A stretch of 64,000 nt of DNA from Bacillota bacterium. Lineage in GTDB: Bacteria; Bacillota; Clostridia; Lachnospirales; Lachnospiraceae. The stretch spans positions 1-64,000 of the forward strand of contig JAEWSH010000073.1 of assembly GCA_023398375.1 (NCBI GenBank). The letters run 5' to 3'. A model generated the notes under the pieces. The model made no database searches, was not told the DNA's origin, and saw only the letters and a list, made by a program, of their open reading frames with translations. Of this stretch, positions 27,119 through 36,213 are shown piece by piece; positions within the stretch are counted from its first letter, which is position 1; the number at the start of each line of letters is the position of its first letter. A program made the position numbers and the translations under genes.

Positions 27119-27535
27119 TTAACCTTCATATCGAATCAAGTCTCTCCAAATTTCAATTTCCCGATTTGCGACTTCAACCGATTCTGAACCATGTACCGCA
27201 TTTTCCTGAACATCTGTACCATACATATAACGGATTGTTCCGGGCCTTGTCTTTGCTGGATTCGTTGCACCGTTAATTTCTCTTACAATGCTGACAACAT
27301 TTTCTCCTTCCAAAACTAATACTACGACTTCAGAGGATGACATATAGTCAATCACTTCTTTAAAAAAATCCTTCTCTCTCAGATCTTTATAATGTTTCTC
27401 CAAAACTTCTCTTGTAGCCAGAACTCTGTGTGCATGAATAATTTCGAGACGGTTATCTTCATAAATAGAAATAATTTTTCCAATCAACTTTTTCTTTACT
27501 GCCTCTGGCTTAATGATTACAAGTGTTCTTTCCAT
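27119..27535 (-). CDS. ndk: Nucleoside diphosphate kinase
   Basis: A 138-residue enzyme that moves the gamma-phosphate of ATP to other nucleoside diphosphates by a phospho-His. The N-terminus RTLVIIKPEAV, the RPGTIR loop and the active-site stretch NAVHGSES with His115 are all present. Length is normal for the family. It is transcribed alone. Confidence 0.95.
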   Translation of the reverse strand: MERTLVIIKPEAVKKKLIGKIISIYEDNRLEIIHAHRVLATREVLEKHYKDLREKDFFKEVIDYMSSSEVVVLVLEGENVVSIVREINGATNPAKTRPGTIRYMYGTDVQENAVHGSESVEVANREIEIWRDLIRYEG

Positions 27536-27678
27536 ACAATTTTTACCCCTTTACCCTATAGTTTTCTGACAGAATAATCATATGCTGCCATGTGTAAACA
27601 CAATTAGATTATACTATATTTGTTAATTTTATAAAAGGGAAAACAAGTATTTAATTCGGACAGTTTTCGGCAAATTGT

Positions 27679-29124
27679 TTACTGATCTTCTATAGGGGAA
27701 GAAAAGCTTGCTGTTTTAGAGCTGGAAGCTGTTCTTGCGAAATATTCCTTTGTTGTGGAACAGATTATTCCACTCAGTGCCAGTATGGCAATGAGATTAG
27801 GTATCGCCATGAGACCGTTAAAGATATCAGCAATATTCCATACGGCTTCGACGGTCATATAAGGTCCGATAAAGACTGCCAGTATATAGAGCCATCTAAA
27901 GATGCTGAGCGGTTTTTTACTTCCTCCCGTCAGATACTCGAGGCAGCGTTCGCTGTAATAATTCCATCCAATGATTGAGGTAAAAGCAAAAAATACAAGG
28001 CACATCATAAGCAGGAATGAAGAAAGTGCGGCATTTAGAGGAAGACCTTTATTAAAGGCATTGGTAGTGACTGCGACACCCTCAAGACCGATATTCCAGG
28101 AACCTGTGATAATAATGCTTAATCCGGTCATGGTACAGATCAGTATGGTGTCGATAAAAGTTCCTGTCATTGATACAAGCCCCTGTCGTACAGGCTCTTT
28201 TGTCTGTGCGGCAGCGGCTGCGATAGGAGCACTCCCAAGTCCGGCTTCATTTGAGAAGATTCCTCTTGCAATACCCTTCTGCATTGCTATGGTGATTGCA
28301 CCGAGTGCGCCTCCAGCTGCTGCCCTGAGGCCGAAAGCACCTTCCATAATTTCTATAAAAGCGCCTGGGATGGCTTTATAATTATAGATGATTAAAGAGA
28401 CACAGATAACGACATAGATGATTGCCATGAATGGAACAATGATTTCGGATACGCGCGCAATACGCTGGATTCCACCGATAAGTACGAGACCTACGCAAAG
28501 AGTTATTACCGCACCGGCAATGATAATAGCGATAGAAAGATCTGTACCCAGTATAGGCACAGTCATCATACTGTTCGGATCAAAGTAGTTTTTGATGGAA
28601 GATGTAATACCATTTACCTGAGTAAAAGTCCCTACCCCCAAAAGACCAGCACCCATCCCGAAGAATGCAAAAGCTTTTCCAAGCCACTTATACTTAAGTC
28701 CCATACCGTTTTCAATATAATAGAAAGGACCACCAAGAACATGTCCCTCTTTATCGATATTACGATATAAAATAGCAAGTAGTCCTTCTGCATATTTTGT
28801 AGCCATGCCAAAGAAAGCGGCTATCCACATCCAAAAAAGTGCACCGGGTCCGCCGGCGACAATAGCAGTCGCGACACCTACAATATTTCCGGTTCCGATA
28901 GTTGCTGAAAGAGCTGTACATAGAGCACCGAAACTTGTAACTTCACCAGTTCCGTCTTCTTCATTCTTTACCATAAAACGAAGCGCCTTTGGCAAATGAA
29001 AAAGCTGTAGGATGCCCAGTCTGATTGTCAGAAAAATTCCTACAGACAGGATCAGGGTAATCAGGGGAACTCCCCATACGATACCGTCGAACCATGAGAT
29101 AAAATTGTTGATTTTTTCGAACAT
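27679..29124 (-). CDS. Sodium:alanine (AGCS) symporter
   Basis: A 481-residue membrane transporter of the alanine/glycine:cation symporter family. Family sequences ALSATIGTGNIVGVATAI, GAITIAMQKGIARGIFSNEAG and GWNYYSERC are clear, with about ten membrane helices. GGAAGG precedes the ATG. No glycine riboswitch was found upstream. It should take up alanine or glycine with Na+. Confidence 0.93.
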   Translation of the reverse strand: MFEKINNFISWFDGIVWGVPLITLILSVGIFLTIRLGILQLFHLPKALRFMVKNEEDGTGEVTSFGALCTALSATIGTGNIVGVATAIVAGGPGALFWMWIAAFFGMATKYAEGLLAILYRNIDKEGHVLGGPFYYIENGMGLKYKWLGKAFAFFGMGAGLLGVGTFTQVNGITSSIKNYFDPNSMMTVPILGTDLSIAIIIAGAVITLCVGLVLIGGIQRIARVSEIIVPFMAIIYVVICVSLIIYNYKAIPGAFIEIMEGAFGLRAAAGGALGAITIAMQKGIARGIFSNEAGLGSAPIAAAAAQTKEPVRQGLVSMTGTFIDTILICTMTGLSIIITGSWNIGLEGVAVTTNAFNKGLPLNAALSSFLLMMCLVFFAFTSIIGWNYYSERCLEYLTGGSKKPLSIFRWLYILAVFIGPYMTVEAVWNIADIFNGLMAIPNLIAILALSGIICSTTKEYFARTASSSKTASFSSPIEDQ

Positions 29125-29281
29125 TTGAAAACCTTCCCTTAACGTTATTTTTGATTCAATGAATAAATACGTCTATGTACTAATAAAATTCGACTGATTA
29201 TAACAGCAGATTCGGTCGCATAAACGCACAATTATAATTTACCTTGATTAAGGGAAAGTTGCAATAGTGTTTTTTGGTATA

Positions 29282-29311
29282 TTGACTTGGAGTAAAAAAC
29301 AGGTGTATGAT
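29282..29311 (+). promoter_or_regulatory. Promoter of the AraC-GyrI regulator gene
   Basis: TTGACT (29282-29287), an 18-bp spacer and TATGAT (29306-29311), 65 bp before the start codon. Confidence 0.55.
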
Positions 29312-29376
29312 ACAGCAAAATCGGTCAAGATTTGCACACTGCAATATGTTAATCTTTTGATATCGGAGGTGCTGGT

Positions 29377-30285
29377 ATGGAGAAAACCAATTCTCTGCAA
29401 GTTGTTCAAATGCTGCAGGAGTATATTGAGAAAAACCTTACAAAAACCATTTCACTAAAGGAACTGGCAGATTTTTCAGGTTATTCGCCGTGGCATGTGG
29501 GTCATATGTTTAAGGAAATTTCCGGTAAAAGTCCATATGAATATATTCGATTAAGAAGGCTGACCAAGGCAGCGCTCTTGATGAGAGATGAAAACATAAA
29601 AGTGATAGACGTCGCACTTGATTTTGTTTTTGACAGTCAGGAGGGCTTTACCAGGGCATTTACAAAGGAATTTGGAATCTCGCCATACAAATATCACAAG
29701 CAGACACCGCCGATCAAACTTTTTGTACCTCCCAAGGTATATGACAATTACCGGGCATTGCATTATGTGCCGGTCAAAAAGGAAAGGATGGATGAAGTTA
29801 TGAAAACAGTTTTTGTGCAGATCATTGAAAGACCTGAAAGAAAATGTCTTTTAAAAAGAGGAAAACAAGCAAAAGAATATTTTGAATACTGTGAAGAGGT
29901 AGGATGCGATGTATGGAATGTCTTGACCAGTGTAAAGGAAGCTTTATATGAACCGATCGGAATGTGGATGCCTCAAAACCTGAGAGGGAATACTTCCGAA
30001 TATGTGCAGGGCGTGGAAGTGCCGATGGGTTACGATAAGGCAGTTCCGGAAGGCTACGAGATCATTGTGCTGCCGCCTTGCAGTATGATGGTATTTCAGG
30101 GAGAACCCTATGAAGATGAGAAGTTTTCGGAAGCGATCGGAGAAGTATGGGAGCATATTGATAAATTCAATCCAGAGTTATACGGTTATCAATGGGCACC
30201 GGAAAAAGGACCAAGATTTCAGTTAGCCCCTATGGGCTATCGCGGATATATTGAAGCAAGACCAGTTCAAAAATGTGAACAATAA
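29377..30285 (+). CDS. AraC-family regulator with GyrI-like effector domain
   Basis: A 302-residue protein. An AraC double HTH at the N-terminus (residues 8-110) includes ISLKELADFSGYSPWHVGHM and IDVALDFVFDSQEGFTRAF. The C-terminal half (about 140-300) is GyrI/SOUL-like, a small-molecule-binding fold (QIIERPERKCLLKRG to FQLAPMGYRGYIEARPV). This is the Rob/SoxS-like arrangement, linked to drug or toxic-compound response. GGAGG lies 8 nt before the ATG. It faces the YoaK-family gene. Confidence 0.88.
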   Translation: MEKTNSLQVVQMLQEYIEKNLTKTISLKELADFSGYSPWHVGHMFKEISGKSPYEYIRLRRLTKAALLMRDENIKVIDVALDFVFDSQEGFTRAFTKEFGISPYKYHKQTPPIKLFVPPKVYDNYRALHYVPVKKERMDEVMKTVFVQIIERPERKCLLKRGKQAKEYFEYCEEVGCDVWNVLTSVKEALYEPIGMWMPQNLRGNTSEYVQGVEVPMGYDKAVPEGYEIIVLPPCSMMVFQGEPYEDEKFSEAIGEVWEHIDKFNPELYGYQWAPEKGPRFQLAPMGYRGYIEARPVQKCEQ

Positions 30286-30290
30286 AAAAT

Positions 30291-30330
30291 ACCTCTTGGA
30301 TTAATTGATATTAGTCCGAGAGGTGTCTTT
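30291..30330. terminator. Bidirectional terminator between convergent genes
   Basis: ACCTCTTGGATT (30291-30302) pairs with AGTCCGAGAGGT (30313-30324) with G-U pairs. The right arm overlaps the last codons of the minus-strand gene. Confidence 0.65.
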
Positions 30331-31003
30331 GATTGTTTACATTTTCTTTTTCCCTGTCTATGAACATCATTAGAAATCCTGCCAGTAAAAACAAGTCACA
30401 GGCAATGATAGCTCGTTCCTGCCATATTGTGACGCAGAAATTTCCGAGAACGGCCCCAATCACAAAGAAAAGAATGATTCCATAGAACAGGATTCCCTTT
30501 CTTGCGTCCTCTTTATTCTGCGTATGGAAGAATTGCGAAATCGACTGTGTTGCGGTACGCAGATTGCCAATGCACATAGTAGTGGCTATCCCATGACCGT
30601 TAATTTTTCGAAACGTTTCTACCTGGATCCCGCAGGCAAAAGAGGTCAGGCTGTTCGCCAGAAGATTAACATTCTGCGAAAGAAAACTTACGAAGAGCAG
30701 TACAACTGCTTCCAAGAGTATGGTAAGTTGTCTCCAATGCAGTATTTTAGTTCCTTTTAAGGTAAGTCTTGTGACGTCTGCAATTGCAATACCTACTGCA
30801 AATGCAAATACTGGACACCCGTATCGCAATGCTGCCAGCCAATTGCCTTCTGATAAGTCGATTCCCATCAGTAAAATGTTACCAGTCTGTGCATTTGCAA
30901 ATACATGTCCCCGGCATACATAAGAATAAGCGTCCATAAAGCCGCCTGCCAACGCTAATAGAATTCCTAGCTGTAATGATTCTGATATTTGTTCTTTTTT
31001 CAT
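30311..31003 (-). CDS. YoaK/DUF1275-family membrane protein
   Basis: A 230-residue protein with about six membrane helices. LALAGGFMDAYSYVCRGHVFANAQTGNIL is the YoaK/DUF1275 start, and GHGIATTMCIGNLRTA the second conserved stretch. Function is unproven; these are small transporter-like proteins. ATG 31003 is chosen because AGGA is 6 nt upstream, while the ATG at 31009 touches it. Convergent with the AraC gene. Confidence 0.87.
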   Translation of the reverse strand: MKKEQISESLQLGILLALAGGFMDAYSYVCRGHVFANAQTGNILLMGIDLSEGNWLAALRYGCPVFAFAVGIAIADVTRLTLKGTKILHWRQLTILLEAVVLLFVSFLSQNVNLLANSLTSFACGIQVETFRKINGHGIATTMCIGNLRTATQSISQFFHTQNKEDARKGILFYGIILFFVIGAVLGNFCVTIWQERAIIACDLFLLAGFLMMFIDREKENVNNQRHLSD

Positions 31004-31242
31004 AAACATTCCTATCTGCGGCCAAAGGTCGCGTGTCGGTATCCTTTTTTTATTTTATCACAGTTGTATGAAAAGGGTAGTAAAATAGTAAAAATAGAAC
31101 AAAAGGTTGTAAGTCCGTAAAAATAATCATATAATTGACCCAATAGTCTTAGAATTTGTTAATGTTTACGGATTATTTGAATGTGTATCAGAGAAAATAA
31201 TACAACATGTACATTATTTTATAAAATAAAGAGGTGACTTGT

Positions 31243-32739
31243 GTGAGAATTTCAACCAGGAAAAGTCTGCTTGCATTTTTATTATGCATAATACTAATTA
31301 TATTTTTGGTCAGTGACAGTGGAAATTCTGTAAAAAAAGAGATTACAGTCAATACGGATAAAGTGGCCTATTTCGAAGAAGAAAAAAATGCATTTGGAAA
31401 TATAACAGCTCCTTCTGATTTTGACTGGAGACAATGCGATGGAACGGTTCTGAATTTCCTTTTGGAAGATAATATCAATGCGAATATCTTGTCTAAGGAA
31501 GTTGAAAAATTTACCAATGCCACGGGAATAGAAGTCAATATAAAATGTGTAGATTTTAATACCTTAGTAGAAAAAATCAATATGGATTTTATTTCCAAGA
31601 CAGCACAGTATGATTTGATCTATGTAGACCCTTATCAGACATTGGATCGCTTTTCAGACAGCCTGGAAGATCTGTATCTTTATGAAAATAATAATAATTT
31701 ACCTCATATTGTGGGAGGGCTCGAAAGTTTTCAGAAAGAGCATACCTATATCTGCTCTTTTTTTAAAAATAAGGAAAAGCTGTGTGCCATACCTTTTGAT
31801 TCTACCAGTATGATTCTATTTTACAGAAAAGATATTTTTAAAAAATATGGAGAAGAGATGAAGAAAGATCTGGGTTACGTTCCACAGCCCGGAACGGTAT
31901 CCTTTACATGGGAAAATTATTTGGAAACGGCAGAGTGGATTTCTGAAAATGTTCCCAAATCAGAAATAAAATATAGCAGTCTTAACATGTCAGCAAAGCA
32001 TAATTCTATCTATACGGAATTTTCTAATTTTCTGAGTGCTTATGGAGGGAACTTTTTTAAAGAAGGGAATGCTCATTTATATGGAGTGGAGGCAGCTAAG
32101 GATTTACAGACAGATACGGAAGAATTTAGAAAGGCACTGTCTGTCTATAAAGAGTACGCTGAACTGGAACCTTCAGAAGCAGGATTTAACTGGACCCAGG
32201 TAACGGATGCATTTAAAAAGGGTGACGTTGCCATGATGATTAATTGGGATGAAAATGCAGCAGCGATTGAGAGTAAGAAAGACTCGGCAGTTGCAGAAAA
32301 AGTGGGATATGGGATCCTTCCTTTAGGGGATGTGAGAAGTGCCTGCATTTATGGGGGATCCGGAATCGGAATCAATTCCTATGCCGGAGAACATGAGAAG
32401 TTAGCAGCATGGATGTTTATTGTATGGGCAACATCTCCACAAGTACAATTAGCAGCCTTTCTGGGAGAAGAAGGTGGAAATCTTCCAACCAGGACAAGTC
32501 TGATCAGACTGATTGAGGCAAAATACATGTTTCAGCTTCCACAATCTTCTGCGGCAATCCGCTCTTTAAAGAAAAATTATGCGTATTACAGACCTAAAAT
32601 GGGCAAAAATTATGAATTTGAAGAAATCATGGTAAATCATTTATATCTTATGGTTCACGAAAATGTAGATGAAGAAACAACTGCCCAAAATATGAAGAGT
32701 GATTGGGAAAAGATAGTAAAGGAGATGGATGAAGATTGA
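31243..32739 (+). CDS. Membrane-anchored solute-binding-like sensor protein
   Basis: A 498-residue protein of the family-1 solute-binding fold (AQYDLIYVDPYQ, FDSTSMILFYRKDIFKKYG, VTDAFKKGDVAMMINWDE). The N-terminus is a single membrane segment (about residues 8-27) with no lipobox Cys, so it is anchored rather than a lipoprotein. GTG 31243 is preferred: AGAGG lies 8 nt upstream. It overlaps the kinase gene by 4 bp and no ABC genes of its class follow. This arrangement matches sugar-sensing accessory proteins such as XylFII, which pass the signal to a LytS/YesM kinase (established for that system; inferred here). Confidence 0.8.
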   Translation: MRISTRKSLLAFLLCIILIIFLVSDSGNSVKKEITVNTDKVAYFEEEKNAFGNITAPSDFDWRQCDGTVLNFLLEDNINANILSKEVEKFTNATGIEVNIKCVDFNTLVEKINMDFISKTAQYDLIYVDPYQTLDRFSDSLEDLYLYENNNNLPHIVGGLESFQKEHTYICSFFKNKEKLCAIPFDSTSMILFYRKDIFKKYGEEMKKDLGYVPQPGTVSFTWENYLETAEWISENVPKSEIKYSSLNMSAKHNSIYTEFSNFLSAYGGNFFKEGNAHLYGVEAAKDLQTDTEEFRKALSVYKEYAELEPSEAGFNWTQVTDAFKKGDVAMMINWDENAAAIESKKDSAVAEKVGYGILPLGDVRSACIYGGSGIGINSYAGEHEKLAAWMFIVWATSPQVQLAAFLGEEGGNLPTRTSLIRLIEAKYMFQLPQSSAAIRSLKKNYAYYRPKMGKNYEFEEIMVNHLYLMVHENVDEETTAQNMKSDWEKIVKEMDED

Positions 32740-34490
32740 AATACAGAACGTTTCAAGGAAAAACTTTTCAACATCAGCTGCTGATCATGATGTCTGCCTG
32801 TATTATCATCCCGATACTCTTTGTTATTTTACTTTTTCACAGTGTAAAGGGAATTATTATTCGAAAATACAGCGAATCGGCGCAGCAATCTGTCAGGATC
32901 GCCGCTGATAATATCGATTATCTTTTGGAAGATATTACGAATATTACCAATTCCATACTTACCAATCATGATATTATGGATGCTTTAAAGATGCAGCAAG
33001 GGGATGAATTTCTTGAGAAGCTGAATAGTTTTTATGTATCCAGCTTTTATGTGGAGGGCATTTATGTAGAATCAAAAAATGGATACCAATATGTAGGCAG
33101 TAATATTGTAAAGGGAGAAGATCATTTTATTAAGAAGGAGTTGGAGAGCACTTCCGGTGAGATACTATGGTTTCCTACCAGAAAACAAACGGTGCAGATT
33201 CTTACGGGAAAACTGGATAAAAGCTATTTTACTTTAGGCAGAAAAATGATAGATGTAAACTCTCTGGAAGAGTTGGGATATATGAATGTAACTATTGACG
33301 AATATGTATTAAGGCAGTTTTACAGTACTTTGATGGAAGCAGGTACACAAGTATTTATCTGCGATGAAAAAGGCAATATGATAAGTAATATGAAGAAGGA
33401 CTTTGAATCTATATCAAAATCCGAACATACGTATCTAAACGAGATATTTTCTGGTAAGGATACTGGTTATGTGGAATATGAAGAAGAAGGGATACCTTAT
33501 GTTGCAATCTACTCCAGTCTAAGCCAGAATAGCTGGCGTATCGTAAAAACAGTGCCTAAAAAAATACTATACGCGGAAATCAATAAGATGCAGGATATGG
33601 TCCTTATAGGAGCCTTTATTGTTGGTATCATTATGTTCCTGGTTTCTTATCTGTATTCCAAAATGCTTACAAGACCTATTTCCAAAATGATCGGTCAGAT
33701 GGCAGAGGTGGAAGCGGGAAACTTAAATGTTACGGTAGACATTCAGACAAACAAAGAAATGCGTGATCTTGGAAATAGTTTTAATCATATGGTTCAAAGA
33801 GTCAGACATTTGGTGGATGAAGTGGTAGAGACGGAACGTAACAAAAATGAAATGGAACTGGAAGTACTTCATGCACAGATCAATCCCCATTTTTTATATA
33901 ATACTTTGAATACGATTCGCTTAATGGCTAAAATGAAAGGAGAAGACAATATCAGTGATGCAGTGGTGGCTTTGGTCAAACTTTTGAGGGTAAGTATTAA
34001 TATGGGAAAAAGCATGATCAGGGTAAAGGATGAAATTACTTATGTGGAGAATTATTTGCTGATTCAGAGACTTCGATTTAATCAGCAGTTTGAAATGAGG
34101 TATGAGATCCTAAGTGAGGCAGAGGAGCTTTTTATTCCCAAGCTTATTTTACAGCCAATCGTAGAAAATGCATTGATCTATTGTGCTGAAGAACTGGAAG
34201 AAAGGGGAGAGACTCTGATGATACGCATCTATTCGCAGAAATTGGAGGAAAGAATGGATATTATCGTAGAGGATAATGGACCGGGGATGGCAGATGATGT
34301 ATTAAATAACATTCTAAAGGATGAAAAGGATATTAATAAATTTAGTACAGTAGGGTTGAACAATGTAAATCAAAGAGTAAAAATGTATTTTGGAGAAGCG
34401 TATCAAATTCAGATTATTTCTGAGAAGGGGAGGGGAACGAAGGTCATAATACCTATCCCGATCAGACAGAAGGTGGAGGAACATGTATAA
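32736..34490 (+). CDS. Sensor histidine kinase, YesM type
   Basis: A 584-residue kinase starting at TTG 32736. Membrane helices lie near residues 14-36 and 285-310 around an extracellular dCache-like domain. HAMP follows (SKMLTRPISKMIGQMAEVEAG), then His385 in INPHFLYNTLNTIR, the N-box QPIVENALIY, and DNGPGM. The four-base overlap with the gene before it and the 8-bp overlap with the regulator after it show a tightly coupled unit. Confidence 0.92.
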   Translation: MKYRTFQGKTFQHQLLIMMSACIIIPILFVILLFHSVKGIIIRKYSESAQQSVRIAADNIDYLLEDITNITNSILTNHDIMDALKMQQGDEFLEKLNSFYVSSFYVEGIYVESKNGYQYVGSNIVKGEDHFIKKELESTSGEILWFPTRKQTVQILTGKLDKSYFTLGRKMIDVNSLEELGYMNVTIDEYVLRQFYSTLMEAGTQVFICDEKGNMISNMKKDFESISKSEHTYLNEIFSGKDTGYVEYEEEGIPYVAIYSSLSQNSWRIVKTVPKKILYAEINKMQDMVLIGAFIVGIIMFLVSYLYSKMLTRPISKMIGQMAEVEAGNLNVTVDIQTNKEMRDLGNSFNHMVQRVRHLVDEVVETERNKNEMELEVLHAQINPHFLYNTLNTIRLMAKMKGEDNISDAVVALVKLLRVSINMGKSMIRVKDEITYVENYLLIQRLRFNQQFEMRYEILSEAEELFIPKLILQPIVENALIYCAEELEERGETLMIRIYSQKLEERMDIIVEDNGPGMADDVLNNILKDEKDINKFSTVGLNNVNQRVKMYFGEAYQIQIISEKGRGTKVIIPIPIRQKVEEHV

Positions 34491-36051
34491 AGTAATGGTA
34501 GTTGATGACGAGATGCTGGTCAGGATCGGCATCCGTTCTATCATGGATTGGAATGAGGCGGGATTCGAGATCATTGCCGAAGCCAGTAATGGAGAAGCTG
34601 CATATGAGAAATACCTTGCATTAAAACCACAAGTGGTCATAACAGATATTAAGATGCCGAAAAGGGATGGAATATGGTTGACCGGAAAGATCAAAGAGAG
34701 TGATCCGGACACGGAAGTGATCATTCTGACATGCTATGATGACTTTAATTATGCGAGAGAAGCATTAAAACACAGAGTGAGTAATTATATTCTGAAGGTG
34801 GAAATGGAAGAGCAGGAAATCTGTGATATCATGAAAAATATTAAGGAAAATTTAGATAGAAAGAGTAATTATGTACAATCGGAAAAAGAAAGCATTGAGG
34901 TCAATAAACGTAAGCAGCAGGAATATTTGCTCGCATTGCTGTTGGATGAAAGAAAATCTATTGAGACGATACATGATCATTTCGTAGAAAACCATTTGCA
35001 GTGGAATAGCCACAACTATTGTTTTATTCAGTTCGATTTTAAGACAAGCCTTAAAGACGAATTGTATACGAAAGAAAATATTACGAATATTGTATCGGCA
35101 TGTATGGAACTAGTGCGGAACAAGTTCAATGATGAAAATTATATCTGTTTAGCCAAACCATTTGGGAAAACAATTACGCTTTTTCTTATGGCAGATGAAT
35201 TGGGAGAATTGCAATTAAAGAACGAGATCATGTATCTTAAGAAGTCTATGAAACAATATTTAAATATAGATGTAAAAAGTGCGAGTACACCAATTGTGAA
35301 TTCGATAGAACAAATAAGGACGCAGGTAGGATGGCTCTTTCGGGCGGCGGATCTATTATTTTATGTGGAAAAGGGCGGACATCTGACTTATAAGGAGACG
35401 GAAAACTTACAAGAACAGAAATACAGTTATGAATTTATTAAGGCAATATGCAGGGATATTGAAAAAAATGATGAGAAGAGTATCTGTGAGAAATTAGGGG
35501 AAATGAAGATGGAAATATTGCAAACAAATACCGCTTCCTTTGACATGAAGTATATGATGGCCCGGCTTATCAGTGATATGAATAAATACTTTGAAAATTA
35601 TCTTGGGAAAAAAGCAGAGAGCCTCAAAATACAGCAGGAGATCATGCAGGTCGAGGACGCCTTTGAAATGATGGATATCGTGGAAAAATATATATTTTCC
35701 ATGCTGGACTCTATTTTAAATTTCGGACTGGATAATTCACGGATCTTAATAGAAAAAGCAGTGCATTATATAGAGGATAATTATAAGGAAAAGTTGTTAT
35801 TGGAGGATGTAGCGGGATACGTAGGAATTTCCAAGTACTATTTTTCGTATTTATTTAAAAAGGAAAAAGAAATCAATTTTACATCTTATATAAATACAGT
35901 AAGAATTGAAAAAGCAATTGAGTTGTTAAAAAATCCACAGATTACCGTAAATCAGATTTTTGATGAAGTAGGGTTCAATGATCAGCAATACTTTAGTAAA
36001 ATATTTAAGAAATACACAGGTATGACTGTAACAGAATATAGAGCAAAATAA
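34483..36051 (+). CDS. Response regulator, YesN/AraC type (long form)
   Basis: A 522-residue regulator. The receiver spans residues 2-120 with Asp55 in ITDIKMP; a middle helical region of about 280 residues follows; the AraC HTH pair is at about 420-520 (LEDVAGYVGISKYYFSYLFK and VNQIFDEVGFNDQQYFSKIF). It should bind upstream of the ABC operon at 36214 and activate it when phosphorylated by the preceding kinase. Confidence 0.92.
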   Translation: MYKVMVVDDEMLVRIGIRSIMDWNEAGFEIIAEASNGEAAYEKYLALKPQVVITDIKMPKRDGIWLTGKIKESDPDTEVIILTCYDDFNYAREALKHRVSNYILKVEMEEQEICDIMKNIKENLDRKSNYVQSEKESIEVNKRKQQEYLLALLLDERKSIETIHDHFVENHLQWNSHNYCFIQFDFKTSLKDELYTKENITNIVSACMELVRNKFNDENYICLAKPFGKTITLFLMADELGELQLKNEIMYLKKSMKQYLNIDVKSASTPIVNSIEQIRTQVGWLFRAADLLFYVEKGGHLTYKETENLQEQKYSYEFIKAICRDIEKNDEKSICEKLGEMKMEILQTNTASFDMKYMMARLISDMNKYFENYLGKKAESLKIQQEIMQVEDAFEMMDIVEKYIFSMLDSILNFGLDNSRILIEKAVHYIEDNYKEKLLLEDVAGYVGISKYYFSYLFKKEKEINFTSYINTVRIEKAIELLKNPQITVNQIFDEVGFNDQQYFSKIFKKYTGMTVTEYRAK

Positions 36052-36127
36052 TACAAAATTATCACTAGATTTTACAAAGTAATTTTTTTTAAGCATAAGT
36101 CTGCAAAATAGTGCAAAATGTTAAAAG

Positions 36128-36157
36128 GAATCTTTCTTATTGAGAGATTCTTTTTTT
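36128..36157 (+). terminator. Terminator between regulator and ABC operon
   Basis: GAATCTTTC (36128-36136) pairs with GAGAGATTC (36142-36150) with one mismatch, followed by seven T. The ABC genes therefore form a separate or read-through unit; no convincing promoter was read in the 56 bp between here and the ATPase gene. Confidence 0.8.
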
Positions 36158-36213
36158 GTTATATTGTATTTACTAAAAGAAATAAAAAGGTGTCGGAGAG
36201 GGAAAGGAGAACA

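Noticed and set aside
29125..29376. Possible glycine riboswitch before the alanine/glycine symporter
   Set aside because: Neither aptamer core was found; only a 9-bp inverted pair (TTCCCTTAA/TTAAGGGAA) is visible.
36118..36213. N-terminal extension of the sugar ABC ATPase
   Set aside because: The extension reads through a terminator; ATG 36214 has a good ribosome site and gives the standard family length.
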